A stretch of 64,000 bases of DNA from Prillingera fragicola (GCA_002335605.1 BEDY01000002.1:186001-250000), one strand, 5' to 3'. Positions 1-10,797 are shown, counted from the stretch's first letter. Notes: generated from the sequence alone by a model not told the origin. Made by a program: numbers and translations.

Positions 1-1677
1 TTGCCCTGCTGCGACGTAATACCCAACATGTCCACAAGACGCTGGTTGGCACCACAAATCTCGCCGGTTCGCCTCCACACAGCGGCCGGTAGGGGAATGG
101 TCTCGCACACCAATCCCCACTGGCGCACATAGTTGAGAAACTGCACCTCGGCAGCAACAATCTGCTCCTCGCTGTAAGTGCTCAGACACCCATGCAGAAT
201 CGGCTTGAAGCGGTCCGTAGCGGCTTGCAACCGGTTCTTGTAGTTGGCGTCGCTGACCTCGCCGCCCCACGTTCGTAGTCGCGAGTAGCCAAAGGTATAG
301 TCTGGTGTGTCAGCACATGGTGCTCGCGAGGTGCGTTCTGCGGGGTGCAAGGGTACTCACTAAAGGGGTTTACCGGTCCGTCACCTTGCTCGGCAACGTT
401 GCGTGGCGACAAGCTGCTCTCAACGTGTCGCATACCGTTGCTTCCAGTGCTGCCGGCATTGGCGGCAGGTGATGGGCCAGTAGCCGCAGCCAGAGGAGAC
501 TGTCCGACCTGCTGCTGCTGTTGCTGCGTGCTGACAGAATCGATGCCGCTGCTGCCGTTGCCCAGCGGTGTCGACGTAGTGTTGCTCGAGAACCAAGCAA
601 AGTCGTGCGGAGTCGCGCCTGCTGGCGAGTTGGACGGCAACGGTTCCAACATACCCTCGACCAGTGCACTCCATGAAAAGTTGTCTGGCACCTGGTTGGC
701 ATGCCCTGGCTGCTGTTGCTGCTGCTGTTGTTGCTGTTGCTGCTGTTGCGGTGGTTGCTGGACACCACCTTCCTGTCCCATCTTGTCCATCGCCTGCGCA
801 AACGACTGGTCGTACCACATCCGGTTTTGCTGTCCCAGTTGCTGCTGCTGCTGCATGTCGTCGGGAAAGGCACCCATCGGCTGTGGCCTGAACTGGTCAT
901 TCGGTGATGGGAGAAGGTTTGGCAACGCAACGTTGCCCATGAGATCGGTGCCCGGAGCGTTGGTAGGAGATGGAGTGGTGATATTCTGGCCACCTTGGTT
1001 TATGCCTTGACGAGCCATGGTGTTGGGGCCTGGTCCGCCATTGTCCATATACTGGGGCTGTTGTCCCTGCTGCTGCGACTGCTGTGCCTGCTGGGAGTTG
1101 GCCGATACAATGCTCATGCGGCGCTGCTCTGCCAACTGGTCCTCGTCAAACGACTGCGAGTATCCTCGGCGCTTCTGCGGGACCCCTCCAGGACGGACAC
1201 CGTTGCTCGAGCCAGCGGCGTTGGCGGCCATCTGCTGAGCAGCCTGCTGCTGCGCCTGCTGTTGGAGCTGGTCGGCTTCATCCTGCAGGCACAGTTGGGC
1301 AATGTCGCGCTTGATGCATCGCTGGCATGGTCGGGTATCGTCACAGGTGGTGTGGGACTTGCGGCAGAACTTGCACGCCTGGTACGGTTAGCACGAGCTG
1401 GAGAGGGGCGCAGAAGACAGCAAGCCGAAGGGGGTGGGTCATTCGGCAGCGAAGACGTACTCGTTGGCACTTTACTTTCTCTGTTGACGAGGCGAGGCGG
1501 CGAGGCGGAGCAGGTACAAGGGCACGGAGAGTAGCAGAGCAAAAAGAAGCGGCAGCGATTGAAAGAGAGTGCGTGGTTAGTGGCAACGTAACGCTGGGCA
1601 GTACTCGCAGGCCATCGACAACTGGCGCCTGGGAAGTGCGCGTTGAGCGGCTGACTCACTGAGTTGGGATTGGCCAT
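1..1677 (-). CDS. ERT1: Zn2Cys6/PAS transcription factor, gluconeogenesis regulator family (3' end outside window)
   Basis: This is a partial gene; its C-terminus lies beyond base 1. An N-terminal zinc cluster begins CKFCRKSHTTC and continues RPCQRCIKRD with a sixth Cys. The TCDD-RPCQRCIKR form is typical of the Ert1/Rds2/AcuK/AcuM regulators of gluconeogenesis and carbon-source switching. A glutamine-rich linker with a CAG/CTG-encoded polyQ run (about 707-750) follows. After a GT-AG intron at 302-360 the reading resumes NYTFGYSRLRTW and runs into the PAS-like region expected in this family. An intron just before the zinc cluster (donor GTACGT near 1468, branch CTAAC, acceptor TACCAG near 1379) joins in frame. 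The start is inferred: ATG at 1675-1677 in good context, with a GTGAGT donor six codons later and a mini-exon before the zinc cluster. Family assignment is strong; exon 1 is weak. Confidence 0.82.
302..360 (-). other. Intron in the ERT1-like gene
   Basis: On the minus strand the donor is GTGAGT and the acceptor ACACCAG. Removal restores the frame from NPF to NYTFGY, the start of the PAS-proximal region. Confidence 0.85.
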
Positions 1678-3423
1678 TGTCCTCCTGGAGATACTTGTAC
1701 ATGGCGGGCTGGGTCGGTCGTTTGGTCGCCGCCCTACTCGCGTGCAAGAGAGACTGCGCTTTCGATGCTCGTAGTCGTCGACAATGGATGAGCAATAGCG
1801 CGTGGTGGTTGAGATGAAAGAGTAGGTAGGTAGGGTCCAAAGGACAAGGATAGATTCGGCGTTTAGGGAGAGAGAGAGGTTGACTGAATAGAAGCAAAGC
1901 CACTAGTCACTGTTGTCCTGCTACTCCCTACAGCAAGTCGGTCGGTCGCTTCGGCCTGCCAGTCTGACCAGGCTATACCTTAGGGCCCCAGCAAGCGAGC
2001 GTCGGGCACAAGGGATGATCGGGTGTGAGGGGCAAATGCGAGGGGCCGAAGAACGGCGGGGCAGGTGGAGGGGTTGGAGAGCAAGATGGGGTGGGGAGTG
2101 GGAGCAGAGGAGGACAGATGGAGTCCAGGGGCTGACGTACGCCGCACGCCTAACCTCCGGGGGGGGATCACCGGCACAGTCTTCCGTCAGCCAACAAATT
2201 GCTGCAGCCAGGTAGGAAGGAGTAGGTATAATGCATGCTGCTCTGGGTGTCACTGTCTGCTCCGTCTCCGTCGCCGATATGCAAATACTGTGGATTAACA
2301 GCCCACTTGTTCGAACACCGGGGTTCCTGCCAACATGTTGCAGATCACTCAGAGGGAGAGAGCTGCAGGCACACTTGCAGATCACTTCTGCCCCCAGACA
2401 CTACCCCAGCCTGTACCCGGGTCGTCAACATTGGCTTTCTCCTCTGCCCACTGTGTCACGGCTCTCTACAAGTAAAACACTCTTGCCGCTGCACACGGCG
2501 CGTACCCGGCACTCGGCACCTCTTGGAGGCAGCGCAGCATGAGAGCTTGCTGTCCGTTCCGGCCTAGAGGTCTTCCGGTCGCGTTCCGTGTGCCACAGTG
2601 GGCACAGAGAACGGGGCTGCCGCGTGCATGGCTTGACATGTGCTTTTCCCCCTGGCATGCCTATCTGGGTATGCACCTCTGCACGCACTGCAGCGGGAGC
2701 GTGGGAAACGGCGCGTAGCAGACTGGGCGGGGCGACAGAGTCATGCACAGCGTCATGTCGGCGGAGCGTCGCTGTGGATTCATATGGCAGCGATCTCACT
2801 CCAACGGGCGACCCGGCTTCGTGGGGCCAGCTAGCTTGCGCGGGCTTGTACTTCCTCTTCTGGCCCACACTGCGGTCATGCCCATAGGCCACTCGGTAGC
2901 CCAACAGCCTGTCAGACGATGCTATAGATTGTACTGACCACGGCACAGAGATTATATCGCCTTCTGGGTCGCTCCAAGCTCCAGTCTGCCGGACAAACAA
3001 GAATGTATACTATATCAATGTTGCTCTGGCGGCGTCTTTATTCGTGATGGACGCCGCTGTACTGCTACTCTACAACGTCACGAATCCTCTCCCAATCCTC
3101 AATACATGCTGGAATATCAGCCAGATACGACGAATCCACCAATCGTCCACCAACGTCTCCGCGGCCGATCCGCGGTCATAATGTTCGGAACCCTCCGAGA
3201 GTCCGCCGGCTGGTGAGCTCGGAGGACCCGCAGGTGGAGGCCCCGTGATCCCCGAACCGACAACAATCTTGCAGCGCAGAGTGGTGCTGCACCGCGCGTG
3301 GCTGGTGCGGCTGCCTGGAGCTTTGGTAGTTGTGTATATGCTGTCGAGTGTGGTGCTGTACTGTCTGGCGCCTGCGGCTGTCACCACTGCTCACTCTACA
3401 ACCTATTCACCTAGCCAGCAACG
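1678..3423. other. Intergenic region between divergent genes
   Basis: The region separates the minus-strand ERT1-like regulator from the plus-strand hydrolase fusion gene. Open frames here (up to about 190 codons) have no recognisable domain or consistent splice structure. It presumably holds both promoters; I see no clear TATA box. Confidence 0.5.
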
Positions 3424-5559
3424 ATGGGGTTCAGCGCCGACTTTCTCGAGCTCGACGGCGGCCGCAAGCTCTACTACATTGCCTCCAAGGCGCCCAACGC
3501 TACCGCTACGCCGATCGTAGCTATTCACGGCCTCGGAGGGTGAGCTAGTACAACTTTTGGAAGTTCGCGTGTGCCGACGCTGACGGGCTGGCCAGCTGCT
3601 CTAGCTTTTGGGTGCCGGCTTTCGAGGCTGCGGGTCTGACGAGCTCGCGCGACATCTATGCGTACGACTTTGATGGGCACGGCCAGAGCGACTGGTCGGG
3701 CCGCAAGCTCAGTGTGGAGGACTTGGCAGACGACCTCGCCAAGGTTCTCGAAGCGCTCAAGCTCGACAAGATCGTGCTTGTCGGACACTCGATGAACGGC
3801 GTGAGTACACAACGAATGAGCCTTACTGATCAGTAACCAGATCATCACCTCGCTCTTCTGCCAGAAGCACGGCGACAAGGTCGAAAAGCTCATCCTCCTC
3901 CACCCAGTCCGCAACCTCCCCGACGGCGCAAAGGACAACATGGCCAAGCGAGCCAGCGCCGCCTCGAGCTCCTCCGGCCTCGCCGAGATTGCCAACACTG
4001 TCGCCGCCAGCGCTGTTGCCAAGGCCGTTGCTGCGTCCGATTTTACGGCCTGCGCCTTTATCCGTAACATGGTGGCCAGCACGACACCGGCAGCGTACGC
4101 CGCCGCCTGCCTCGCCCTCGCTGCTGCGCCGCAGATTGACGCGCGCGAGCTCAAGGTGCCCGTCCACCTCATCGGCGGCGAGGAGGACTACCTCGCCTCC
4201 CCCGCTGCCGTCTCCACCTGGGCCGAGGAGGCCAAGGGGACTTCTACCGTGCTCAAGAACGTCGGTCACTGGGGAGCCGTCGAGGCGCCACTCGCGGTCG
4301 GCAAGGCGATCGCACAGGCGATTGCACCAAAGTAGGTCCCGGCCCCATACACTCGCGATGCGTATGCAAAGCGTTTTCCGCACGAGACCCGTTGGCTGAC
4401 TGAAGCCAGCGAGTACCACCTGATCATGGGCACGTTCCGCTCCCCGTATCTGTACACGCTAAAGTTTGATGTCCGCGAGCGCAAGCTCGCACTCGAGCAC
4501 ACCAACAAGGCTGTTGGCGGCCACTCGTGGCTCGACGTGTCTCCCAATGGCAACACGCTCTACACTACCGTGTGGGGAGAACCACCTACCGTGTCGTCCT
4601 ACACAATCGTCCCTCCCACCGCCCAGCGCCCCTACCCTACTGTCGAGCTGCAGAAGCAGATCAGCTCAAAGTTCTTGTCCGGCTACGTGTGCAGCAACGA
4701 CAAGGCATGTTACTCTGCCTGCGGCCCGCAGGTGGACGTCTTCCTTGTCGACGAGAAGACTGGAGCCCTCAAGGACGAGCCTGCTGTGCAGTCCTTTTCC
4801 CTTGTCAACGAAGACGAGCGACACAAGGGCAGCAGCCAGATGGACTTTGGCGGCCTGCGCCACGGCGGCCACTCCGCCGACCTCTCGCCAGACGGCACAA
4901 AGCTCTACGTTGCCGACATTGGACGCAACTGTGTCTGGATGTACCACGTCGACAAGGCTACGGGCAAGCTCACCGAGGCGAGCAAGAACATTGCCACGAG
5001 GCCCGATGACGGACCGCGCCACGCTTGGCCCCACCCGAATGGCAAGATTGTGTACTGCCTCCAGGAGCACAGTGGCTATGTCGACGTGCTGCGTCTGAGC
5101 GATGACGACCAGAAGCTCGAGTTTGTCCACGGCGGAGACATCTTGAAGCCGGGCGACGACTGCAAAAAGTACTGGGCGGACGAGGTCCGTCTCTCGCCCT
5201 CTGCCGACGTCGTGTTTGGATCCACTCGCGGTCTCGAGGAGGGCACCAACGGCTGGGTGACGGCGTGGAAGCTCAACCCGGACGGCACAATGGTCACGCC
5301 TTCGGTCGACGGCAGCGACGGCTCGGCCCACAGGATGGAGACGAGTACCAGTGGTGGCTGGGCAAACGCTATCGCCGTGTGTCCCAACACTGGACCCAAT
5401 GGCGAGGTATTCCTTACCCTCACATGTAGCGAAGAGGGGTTCATCCAGATGCTGTCGTACACGGACGACAAGGGGTTCGAGGTCGTTGACGAGGTCCGGG
5501 TCGGGGACGGCAAGGACGGCAAGGAGCACGTCGGCGCGAGTGTCGCCGTGTGGTTGTAA
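3424..5559 (+). CDS. Alpha/beta hydrolase fused to muconate/carboxymuconate lactonizing enzyme
   Basis: I read one four-exon gene: 3424-3539, 3596-3800, 3841-4331 and 4410-5559, 1962 nt, 653 residues. Residues 1 to about 270 are an alpha/beta hydrolase with HGLGG oxyanion motif, nucleophile elbow GHSMNG, an acidic residue in GGEED and histidine in NVGHW, so the triad looks complete. The C-terminal about 380 residues match the fungal 3-carboxy-cis,cis-muconate cyclase / cis,cis-muconate lactonizing family (seven-bladed propeller): EYHLIMGTF start, GGHSADLSPDG, RHAWPHPNGK, TSGGWANAI. Known chemistry would be lactonization of a muconate, then lactone hydrolysis toward 3-oxoadipate. The join uses donor GTAGGT (which contains the TAG that would end a stand-alone hydrolase), branch CTGAC and acceptor CCAG. 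The alternative is two tandem genes, but the second would then lack a start codon in a workable phase. No targeting signal is visible. Confidence 0.72.
4332..4409 (+). other. Intron joining hydrolase and cyclase halves
   Basis: GTAGGT donor, CTGAC branch at 4396-4400 and CCAG acceptor. The exon before ends AA and the exon after begins C, giving AAC in phase 2. Retention would end the protein at the TAG at 4333-4335. Confidence 0.68.
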
Positions 5560-5875
5560 CCATATACTTTTGCATGCATAGGGATTGAACGTCAGGTGAT
5601 CAGCCAGTGGTAGATGAGGAGACTAGAAACACAAGAGAAGAAGCTCGTTGCAAGAATCATGTTACATGTCTACACCTGCCCCAGTCTCGAGCACGCCAAC
5701 AAGAAGCCACTCGTCGTCCGGCCTGGACCAACTCCCACGATCTCTTCGGCTTGGTCGTCAGCTTGCTTCAGTTTCCCCACACCCAAGGTAACTCGTGTGA
5801 GTCCAGACGCTCAGTCATGGCCAGTACGATCGCAGTGCTGCATCTGACATGTTGTACAAAACAATTTGGAGTCGT
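5560..5875. other. Short convergent intergenic region
   Basis: About 316 bases between the 3' ends of the fusion gene and the minus-strand SnoaL-like gene. It should hold both 3' untranslated regions; no gene seen. Confidence 0.5.
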
Positions 5876-6316
5876 TTACTTTGCAGTCTGCTTGGTCAGC
5901 GGCATGCCCATAATCCTTCTCACAAAGCTACTCACAATGTACACCTGGTAAAACTTGATCTTGGGCTCGCCCTCGGCACTGTCAAGTACCAGCCTGGCCG
6001 ACCAGTTGATGTCCTTCTTCATCGAGCCGTCCTTCATGCCATAGTCAAGCACACCATAGGTCATGACTTCGGCAGGGTTGCTCGTCGACGGGTAGACACC
6101 GAGGCAGGTGTGCTTCCTGGTAGCGACCTTTGCCCACCCGTCCTCGCGAAACTTGCGCACACCCTCCTGGCCCTCGTACGTCGTGGGCCCCATCACGAGC
6201 GTCGCGTCGGGAGCGTACAGGTCGACATAGGCCTCGTGGCCGCCGTCGCCGACGTCGCTCGCGGCGTACAGCTTGTTGACGAATTCCTGGACAGCGGGGG
6301 GGACGGCAGCGGGCAT
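5876..6316 (-). CDS. SnoaL-like / NTF2-fold small protein
   Basis: This is an uninterrupted 146-residue frame starting MPAAVPPAVQEFVNKLY. The pattern of an N-terminal helix, then YVDLYAPDATLVMGP, TYEGQEGVRKFREDGW and later beta-strand segments (NWSARLVLDS, IKFYQVYIV) is that of the cone-shaped SnoaL/NTF2-like fold. The fold includes ketosteroid isomerase, polyketide cyclases and many uncharacterised fungal proteins. There is no signal peptide or membrane segment, so it is probably cytosolic. The gene is divergent from the ring-cleavage dioxygenase and convergent with the hydrolase-cyclase fusion, so a role in the same pathway is a reasonable inference; an isomerase step on muconolactone would suit the fold. 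No catalytic residue can be assigned from sequence alone. Confidence 0.75.
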   Translation of the reverse strand: MPAAVPPAVQEFVNKLYAASDVGDGGHEAYVDLYAPDATLVMGPTTYEGQEGVRKFREDGWAKVATRKHTCLGVYPSTSNPAEVMTYGVLDYGMKDGSMKKDINWSARLVLDSAEGEPKIKFYQVYIVSSFVRRIMGMPLTKQTAK

Positions 6317-6904
6317 GGCGAGGTGATTCGTTATTGCAACGATAGGATATGGCTAATGGAGAAATAATCTGGAGAACGAGTCGCGGACGGATTCCAACAC
6401 TCGTCTCGCAGTCCCACTCTCGCCCACCTCCAGACCACTCCGTCGCCGGCCGGCCGGATGTCGGCTGATGACAGAGCATGAGGCACCGCACTTGACCGCA
6501 ATCTGGGATGTCTGCGGCAGCGTGGACTACACGTGAACTTATCTCGGAGCAGCCGCGGGATGGTGAGCAGCAAGGAACCATCGGGTCGGAGCTCCCGATC
6601 CTACCCAGCGCGAGGTCCATGAGCGTGTGGGTTCCCTGGTCAACAGGGAGCAAGCGAGGTCGCCGCCCGTTGCCGTTGCCGGTCCTTGGTGCTATTGTTC
6701 AGCGCGTCAGCCGACCGCTGTGGCTGCCCGCCGTACAGCCGCCCCGAGGAGCCCCGGAGGTGCTGACATCGGTCGGCACGAGTCCAATCCAAGTCGCCGC
6801 ATTGTGCAGAGTAGAAAGTTGAAGGTCAGGTGGTCATATATAACAATCGGAACAGCTACCAGCCAGCCTACTCTTCCCCAGCATCGGTCATCGCACACAC
6901 CACA
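6317..6904. promoter_or_regulatory. Divergent promoter region of SnoaL-like and dioxygenase genes
   Basis: A 588-base region lies between two divergent start codons. A TATA-like element CATATATAAC is at 6835-6844, about 60-70 bases before the dioxygenase ATG. A shared upstream region would allow co-regulation. A palindromic CGGCCGGCCGG run near 6449 could be a zinc-cluster (CGG) target; that is inference. Confidence 0.55.
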
Positions 6905-7925
6905 ATGTCCAACTTTGACTACTCGGCCTACACCAAGTCTGTGTAAGTGTCTCTAGAGCTAGGGAAAGAGACGTGGCGAGCTCAAAGCCGCTCGAGGTAG
7001 CTCGAGCTCGCTGCCATGACGTCCACCTAGCTACTGACCTGTGCTCTGAAGCAAAGCTCACACGCTCAGTGTTGACGCCATTGGCGCCAACGCCTCGCCC
7101 CGCGTCAAGGAGGCTATGCCCATCCTGATCCGCAAGATCCACGAGTTCCTCGTCGAGGCCGACGTCACCTCCGAGGAGTGGCTCGACGCCTGCAACCTCC
7201 TTGTCGAGGCCGGCCAGGTCTCGTCGGACAAGCGTAACGAGGTCGTCCTCTGCACCGACGTTCTCGGCATCGAGTCGCTCGTCAACACTCTTGACCAGAC
7301 CCGCGCTCAGCGCAAGGGTCTCGCCGAGGAGAAGGACGCTACCTACTCTGCCATTCTCGGCCCCTTCTACCGCGCCGGTGTCCCCGTCCAGGAGAACAAC
7401 ACCACCATCATCCGCCAGTTTGAGGAGGGTGCCCCTTACACCCACCTCTTTGGTGTCATCCACGACGCCGACGGCAAGCCTCTCAAGAACGCGCTCGTTG
7501 ACATCTGGCACGACGCCCCCGATGGTCTCTACGACTCGCAGACCCCCGAGAAGCCAGAGTACCACTGCCGCGGCCGCTTCCGCACCGACGACCAGGGCCG
7601 CTACGACACCATCTGCCTCAAGCCCACCCCCTACCCCATCCCCTTTGACCACTCGGCCGGCAAGCTCCTCAAGCTCATGGACCGCCACCCTTACCGCCCG
7701 GCCCACATCCACTTCTGGATCGAGGCCCCCGGCCACCGCACCCTCGTCACCCAGATCTTTGACCGCGAGTCCGACTACCTCTCCGACGACTCGGTCTTTG
7801 CCGTCAAGGACAAGCTCATTGTCGACTTTAAGCCCATCTCAAAGGACTTTAAGGCTCCCAAGGGCCTCGAGAACGCAATGGTCTACGAGCTCCAGCAGGA
7901 CTTCCACCTCCAGAAGACCGAGTAA
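6905..7925 (+). CDS. Intradiol ring-cleavage dioxygenase (catechol 1,2-dioxygenase type)
   Basis: Two exons, 6905-6942 and 7070-7925 (intron 6943-7069, GTAAGT to CTCAG), encode 297 residues. The N-terminal helical domain of catechol dioxygenases is present (KEAMPILIRKIHEFL, then LGPFYRAGVPV). The catalytic C-terminal domain follows with VDIWHDAPDGLYD, YPIPFD and RPAHIHFW, supplying the two Tyr and two His ligands of the non-haem Fe(III). The enzyme cleaves catechol or hydroxyquinol between the two hydroxyls, giving cis,cis-muconate or maleylacetate. A neighbouring muconate cyclase homologue favours catechol, but hydroxyquinol 1,2-dioxygenases share this architecture. It is a soluble cytosolic protein. 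A TATA element lies about 65 bases upstream. Confidence 0.92.
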
Positions 7926-9753
7926 GCGCAGAGCGCGTGTCAACTGGCATCTTTTGGCAGAGAGAGAGTAGCATTGAAAGAGCCACGTCCGCGGTGGAGG
8001 CGGCAGGGAGCGGAACAGAAGTTTACGACCTAGTAGTTATGTTGTGTAGTATTCCAGCATTTGTGATGCAGGTATGGTCTCCTCGCTGCTGCTACATGGA
8101 CGTGTCTTGCTCTGCTCCCCATTGGACATCTGCCTTCGCCCATGCTGGCCGACATCACAGTTGGGAGGGTACACTGACGGCTTCTCCGCCAAAAGCCGCG
8201 GCGATGCCGGGAAGACCAACTGTATATGACAAGATCTGCGGTCTCTTTCCGTTCTCTATGCGGCGCAGTTTGTTCTTCTGCGGCGTCTTGTTTCGGGGTT
8301 TGCCTTTGGAGATAGGCATAGATAGTTAGAAGACGTAGGTAGTAGGTACAGTGCTGTGTTCAGTAATGACTGGACGGACGTCCTTGCCCGAGGGGATGGA
8401 CTTGGAAAGGTGTGGTTTCTTGATGGCTGACCCTGTTTGGAGTCACTGTGTTCTGTGGAGGGCATGGTACAATAAAGAGCGCTTGGCATACAAACACACC
8501 CCGTAGGCGCCCTGTGCGAGCGTGATACGGGGGTGGGCACAGAGCGAGGTGTCGCTGTCGTGGGTGTCTTCTTTGCCGACTACACTCTCCCATGTCGAAC
8601 AGTGGCAGCAAAATGAGTCTAAATAATGACCTCATGCAAGAATGCTAGTCTACGTATGTCCACCGGCCTCAAGCCTAAGGAACATTGAATGATCCTGTAG
8701 GTACGATGCTGTATTGTCTTTCCCGATCACCTGGCCTAATACGGTACATTTGGCAGGTGGGTGCTTTCTTCGAAATCCTCTTCGTGAATGCGCTTTATGC
8801 CCGGCAAGACACTTGTAGCTACTAAACGTTATACGTGTTCGACGATGACGGGCACAAGCCTGTGGAAAGGATGGTGGTTATATGTTCTCCAAGAAAAATG
8901 AATTAAATTATTGAATTGTTCCTAAGTGTATTAGAGCTGATTAGATATCTGAGATCGACGCTCTTAATCCATCTTCGTTGTCGTGTTCCCCTATTCGCCT
9001 CCCGACTGCCCATCCGCACAAGTCCGTTCCCGGCTATGTCCACTGCGGGACTGCCACTAGCGTGCTTTCCAGAGATCCACAGATCTGGAGCAGCCCAACT
9101 GGTCACACGGATACAGGGCGCGTTGGGGTTTGAACTATGGGAATCTTCCACATGGCGGAGATGGGACTGCTGCATGCAGGGTTCTGCCACGGACCTTGGA
9201 AGGTAAGGACTTACCTTGGAAGCGAGACCTCGTCATCCTCGTCATCATTGAGTGGTGTGCGGAAGCTTCCAGGATGCAGGCGGTGGTGAGCAAGCGCCAG
9301 AGCCCTCTTCAGGTTGAGTCACATTCCGCCCCCTCACCGGACACCCTACAGCTGGACGACGCCGAGCGCGTGCTGACTGATGAGCTCGACCTCGGCGATG
9401 GTCTCGGACAGCAGGCTTCGGAAGCAATTGGTGGGGGTGGTGACTCCCCGTGCCTGATTTTCATCATTGCGGCTAATCTTCAGGGTCGCAGGGATCAGCC
9501 GCGGTCCCGGGCTTACCTGATCACTGGAACCTCTATCGCCCATCTCGTCGTCGTCGTGCGCTGCTGCCTCGGCCTCAGCACTCTCACACTGGTTGCTAGC
9601 CTGGGTGGTTCTGGAACGCGCGACGTTGCGAAGGGCCAGACGCATTACTCTATATTTAAGCAACGCTCCGAACTCAGTGTGTCTCTTAACCATATCTCAC
9701 CTCACCGGTGTCACTAACTACTCTCAACCATACACACAAAACACACTACCACC
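7926..9753. other. Intergenic region upstream of pirin gene
   Basis: About 1.8 kb without a gene I can support. The last part holds the pirin promoter; a TATA-like element lies at 9651-9660. Confidence 0.5.
9651..9660 (+). promoter_or_regulatory. TATA-like element of the pirin gene
   Basis: TATATTTAAG lies about 100 bases before the pirin ATG, on the same strand. Confidence 0.5.
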
Positions 9754-10797
9754 ATGCCCAAGCAACTCGGATCTGTTGTGGAGCTCGGCCTCCCTATGCG
9801 CGGCGTTGGCCCCTTCCTCTTTGCTTCTCGTCTCATCGACAAGTACCCCAACTCTACGCCCGACTCTCTTGGCCCCGAGCCCTCACTGCTCGCTGGCCAC
9901 TCGATCGGCAACGACTTCCGTAACCCCATAGGCTGGTCCATGTACCACGGACGCAAAGTCCCCGGATTCCCAGCACACCCCCACCGCGGTTTTGAGACCT
10001 TGTCCATTGTCCGCGACGGTGTCATTGACCACGCCGACAGCACCGGTGCCGGCGCTCGTTACGGCAAGGGCGACCTCCAGTGGGTCACTGCCGGCCGCGG
10101 CGTGTCGCACTCGGAAATGTTCCCCATGCTCTCCAAGACCGACCCCAACCCGTTCAGCATGTACCAGATCTGGCTCAACCTCCCTTCATACGCCAAGAAG
10201 GCCAAGCCCGAGTTCAAGATGCTCTGGACAGAGGACGTCCCTACCATTGTAAAGGAAAACGCCCACGGCCGCGCCACTGCCCGCATCTTTGCCGGCAAGT
10301 TTGACAATGTCACCCCGCCGTCACCACCCGTCGCCTCGTGGGCATCCAACCCCGATGCTGACGTCGCCGTCTGGCTCATCACCCTGGAGCCCGGAGCCTC
10401 CATCAAGCTGCCCGCGCCCAAGTCGGACCAGACCAAGCGCCTAGTCTACGTCCTCGACGCCCCCGTCGAAGTCGGCGGAACCCGCGTCGACGCAGGGCAG
10501 GGCTGGAGCCAGGAGGTCCCCGAGCGAGTCACCCTCACTGCCGCCAAGGTTGCTGGGTCTACCAAGAACGCAGAAGTCCTCGTCCTCCAGGGCATCGAGA
10601 TTGACGAGCCCATCGCCAGGCAAGGCCCCTTCGTCATGAACACGGACGACGAGGTCCGCCAGGCGTACTCGGACTACCAGCAGACCCAGTTTGGTGGCTG
10701 GCCATGGCCGTCCGAGGCCATGACATATGATCGCGACGAGACCCGCTTTGCCAAGCATGGCGACGGAAAGACTGAGCGCCCAGGTGTCAAGGCGTGA
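9754..10797 (+). CDS. Pirin family cupin (quercetin 2,3-dioxygenase-like)
   Basis: An intronless frame of 347 residues. The pirin N-terminal signature is intact: HPHRGFETLSIV, then GDLQWVTAGRGVSHSEM. The two His of HPH and the His and Glu of HSE are the four metal ligands known for human pirin and E. coli YhhW. A second cupin half follows, rich in beta strands (LVYVLDAPVEVGG). Pirins bind Fe; some oxidise quercetin and others regulate transcription or metabolism. The gene sits about 1.8 kb downstream of the intradiol dioxygenase in the same orientation, so an aromatic or flavonoid substrate is plausible but unproven. The start MPKQLGSV lies in an ACC-ATG context. The C-terminal tail after WPWPSEAMTYD is longer than in bacterial pirins. 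Confidence 0.9.
   Translation: MPKQLGSVVELGLPMRGVGPFLFASRLIDKYPNSTPDSLGPEPSLLAGHSIGNDFRNPIGWSMYHGRKVPGFPAHPHRGFETLSIVRDGVIDHADSTGAGARYGKGDLQWVTAGRGVSHSEMFPMLSKTDPNPFSMYQIWLNLPSYAKKAKPEFKMLWTEDVPTIVKENAHGRATARIFAGKFDNVTPPSPPVASWASNPDADVAVWLITLEPGASIKLPAPKSDQTKRLVYVLDAPVEVGGTRVDAGQGWSQEVPERVTLTAAKVAGSTKNAEVLVLQGIEIDEPIARQGPFVMNTDDEVRQAYSDYQQTQFGGWPWPSEAMTYDRDETRFAKHGDGKTERPGVKA

Noticed and set aside
345..1010. Plus-strand frame of 221 codons with a poly-Cys run
   Set aside because: It is the antisense of the polyQ and linker exon of the ERT1-like gene; the Cys run is just CTG/CAG repeat read in another frame.
2425..3000. Minus-strand frame of 191 codons
   Set aside because: No domain, no coherent splicing and composition like random GC-rich sequence.
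4358..4405. A separate first exon (ATGC then GTATGC donor) for an independent cyclase gene
   Set aside because: It needs an AAG acceptor only a few bases from the branch site and leaves a 22-base gap to the preceding stop; the in-phase GTAGGT to CCAG join to the hydrolase is better.
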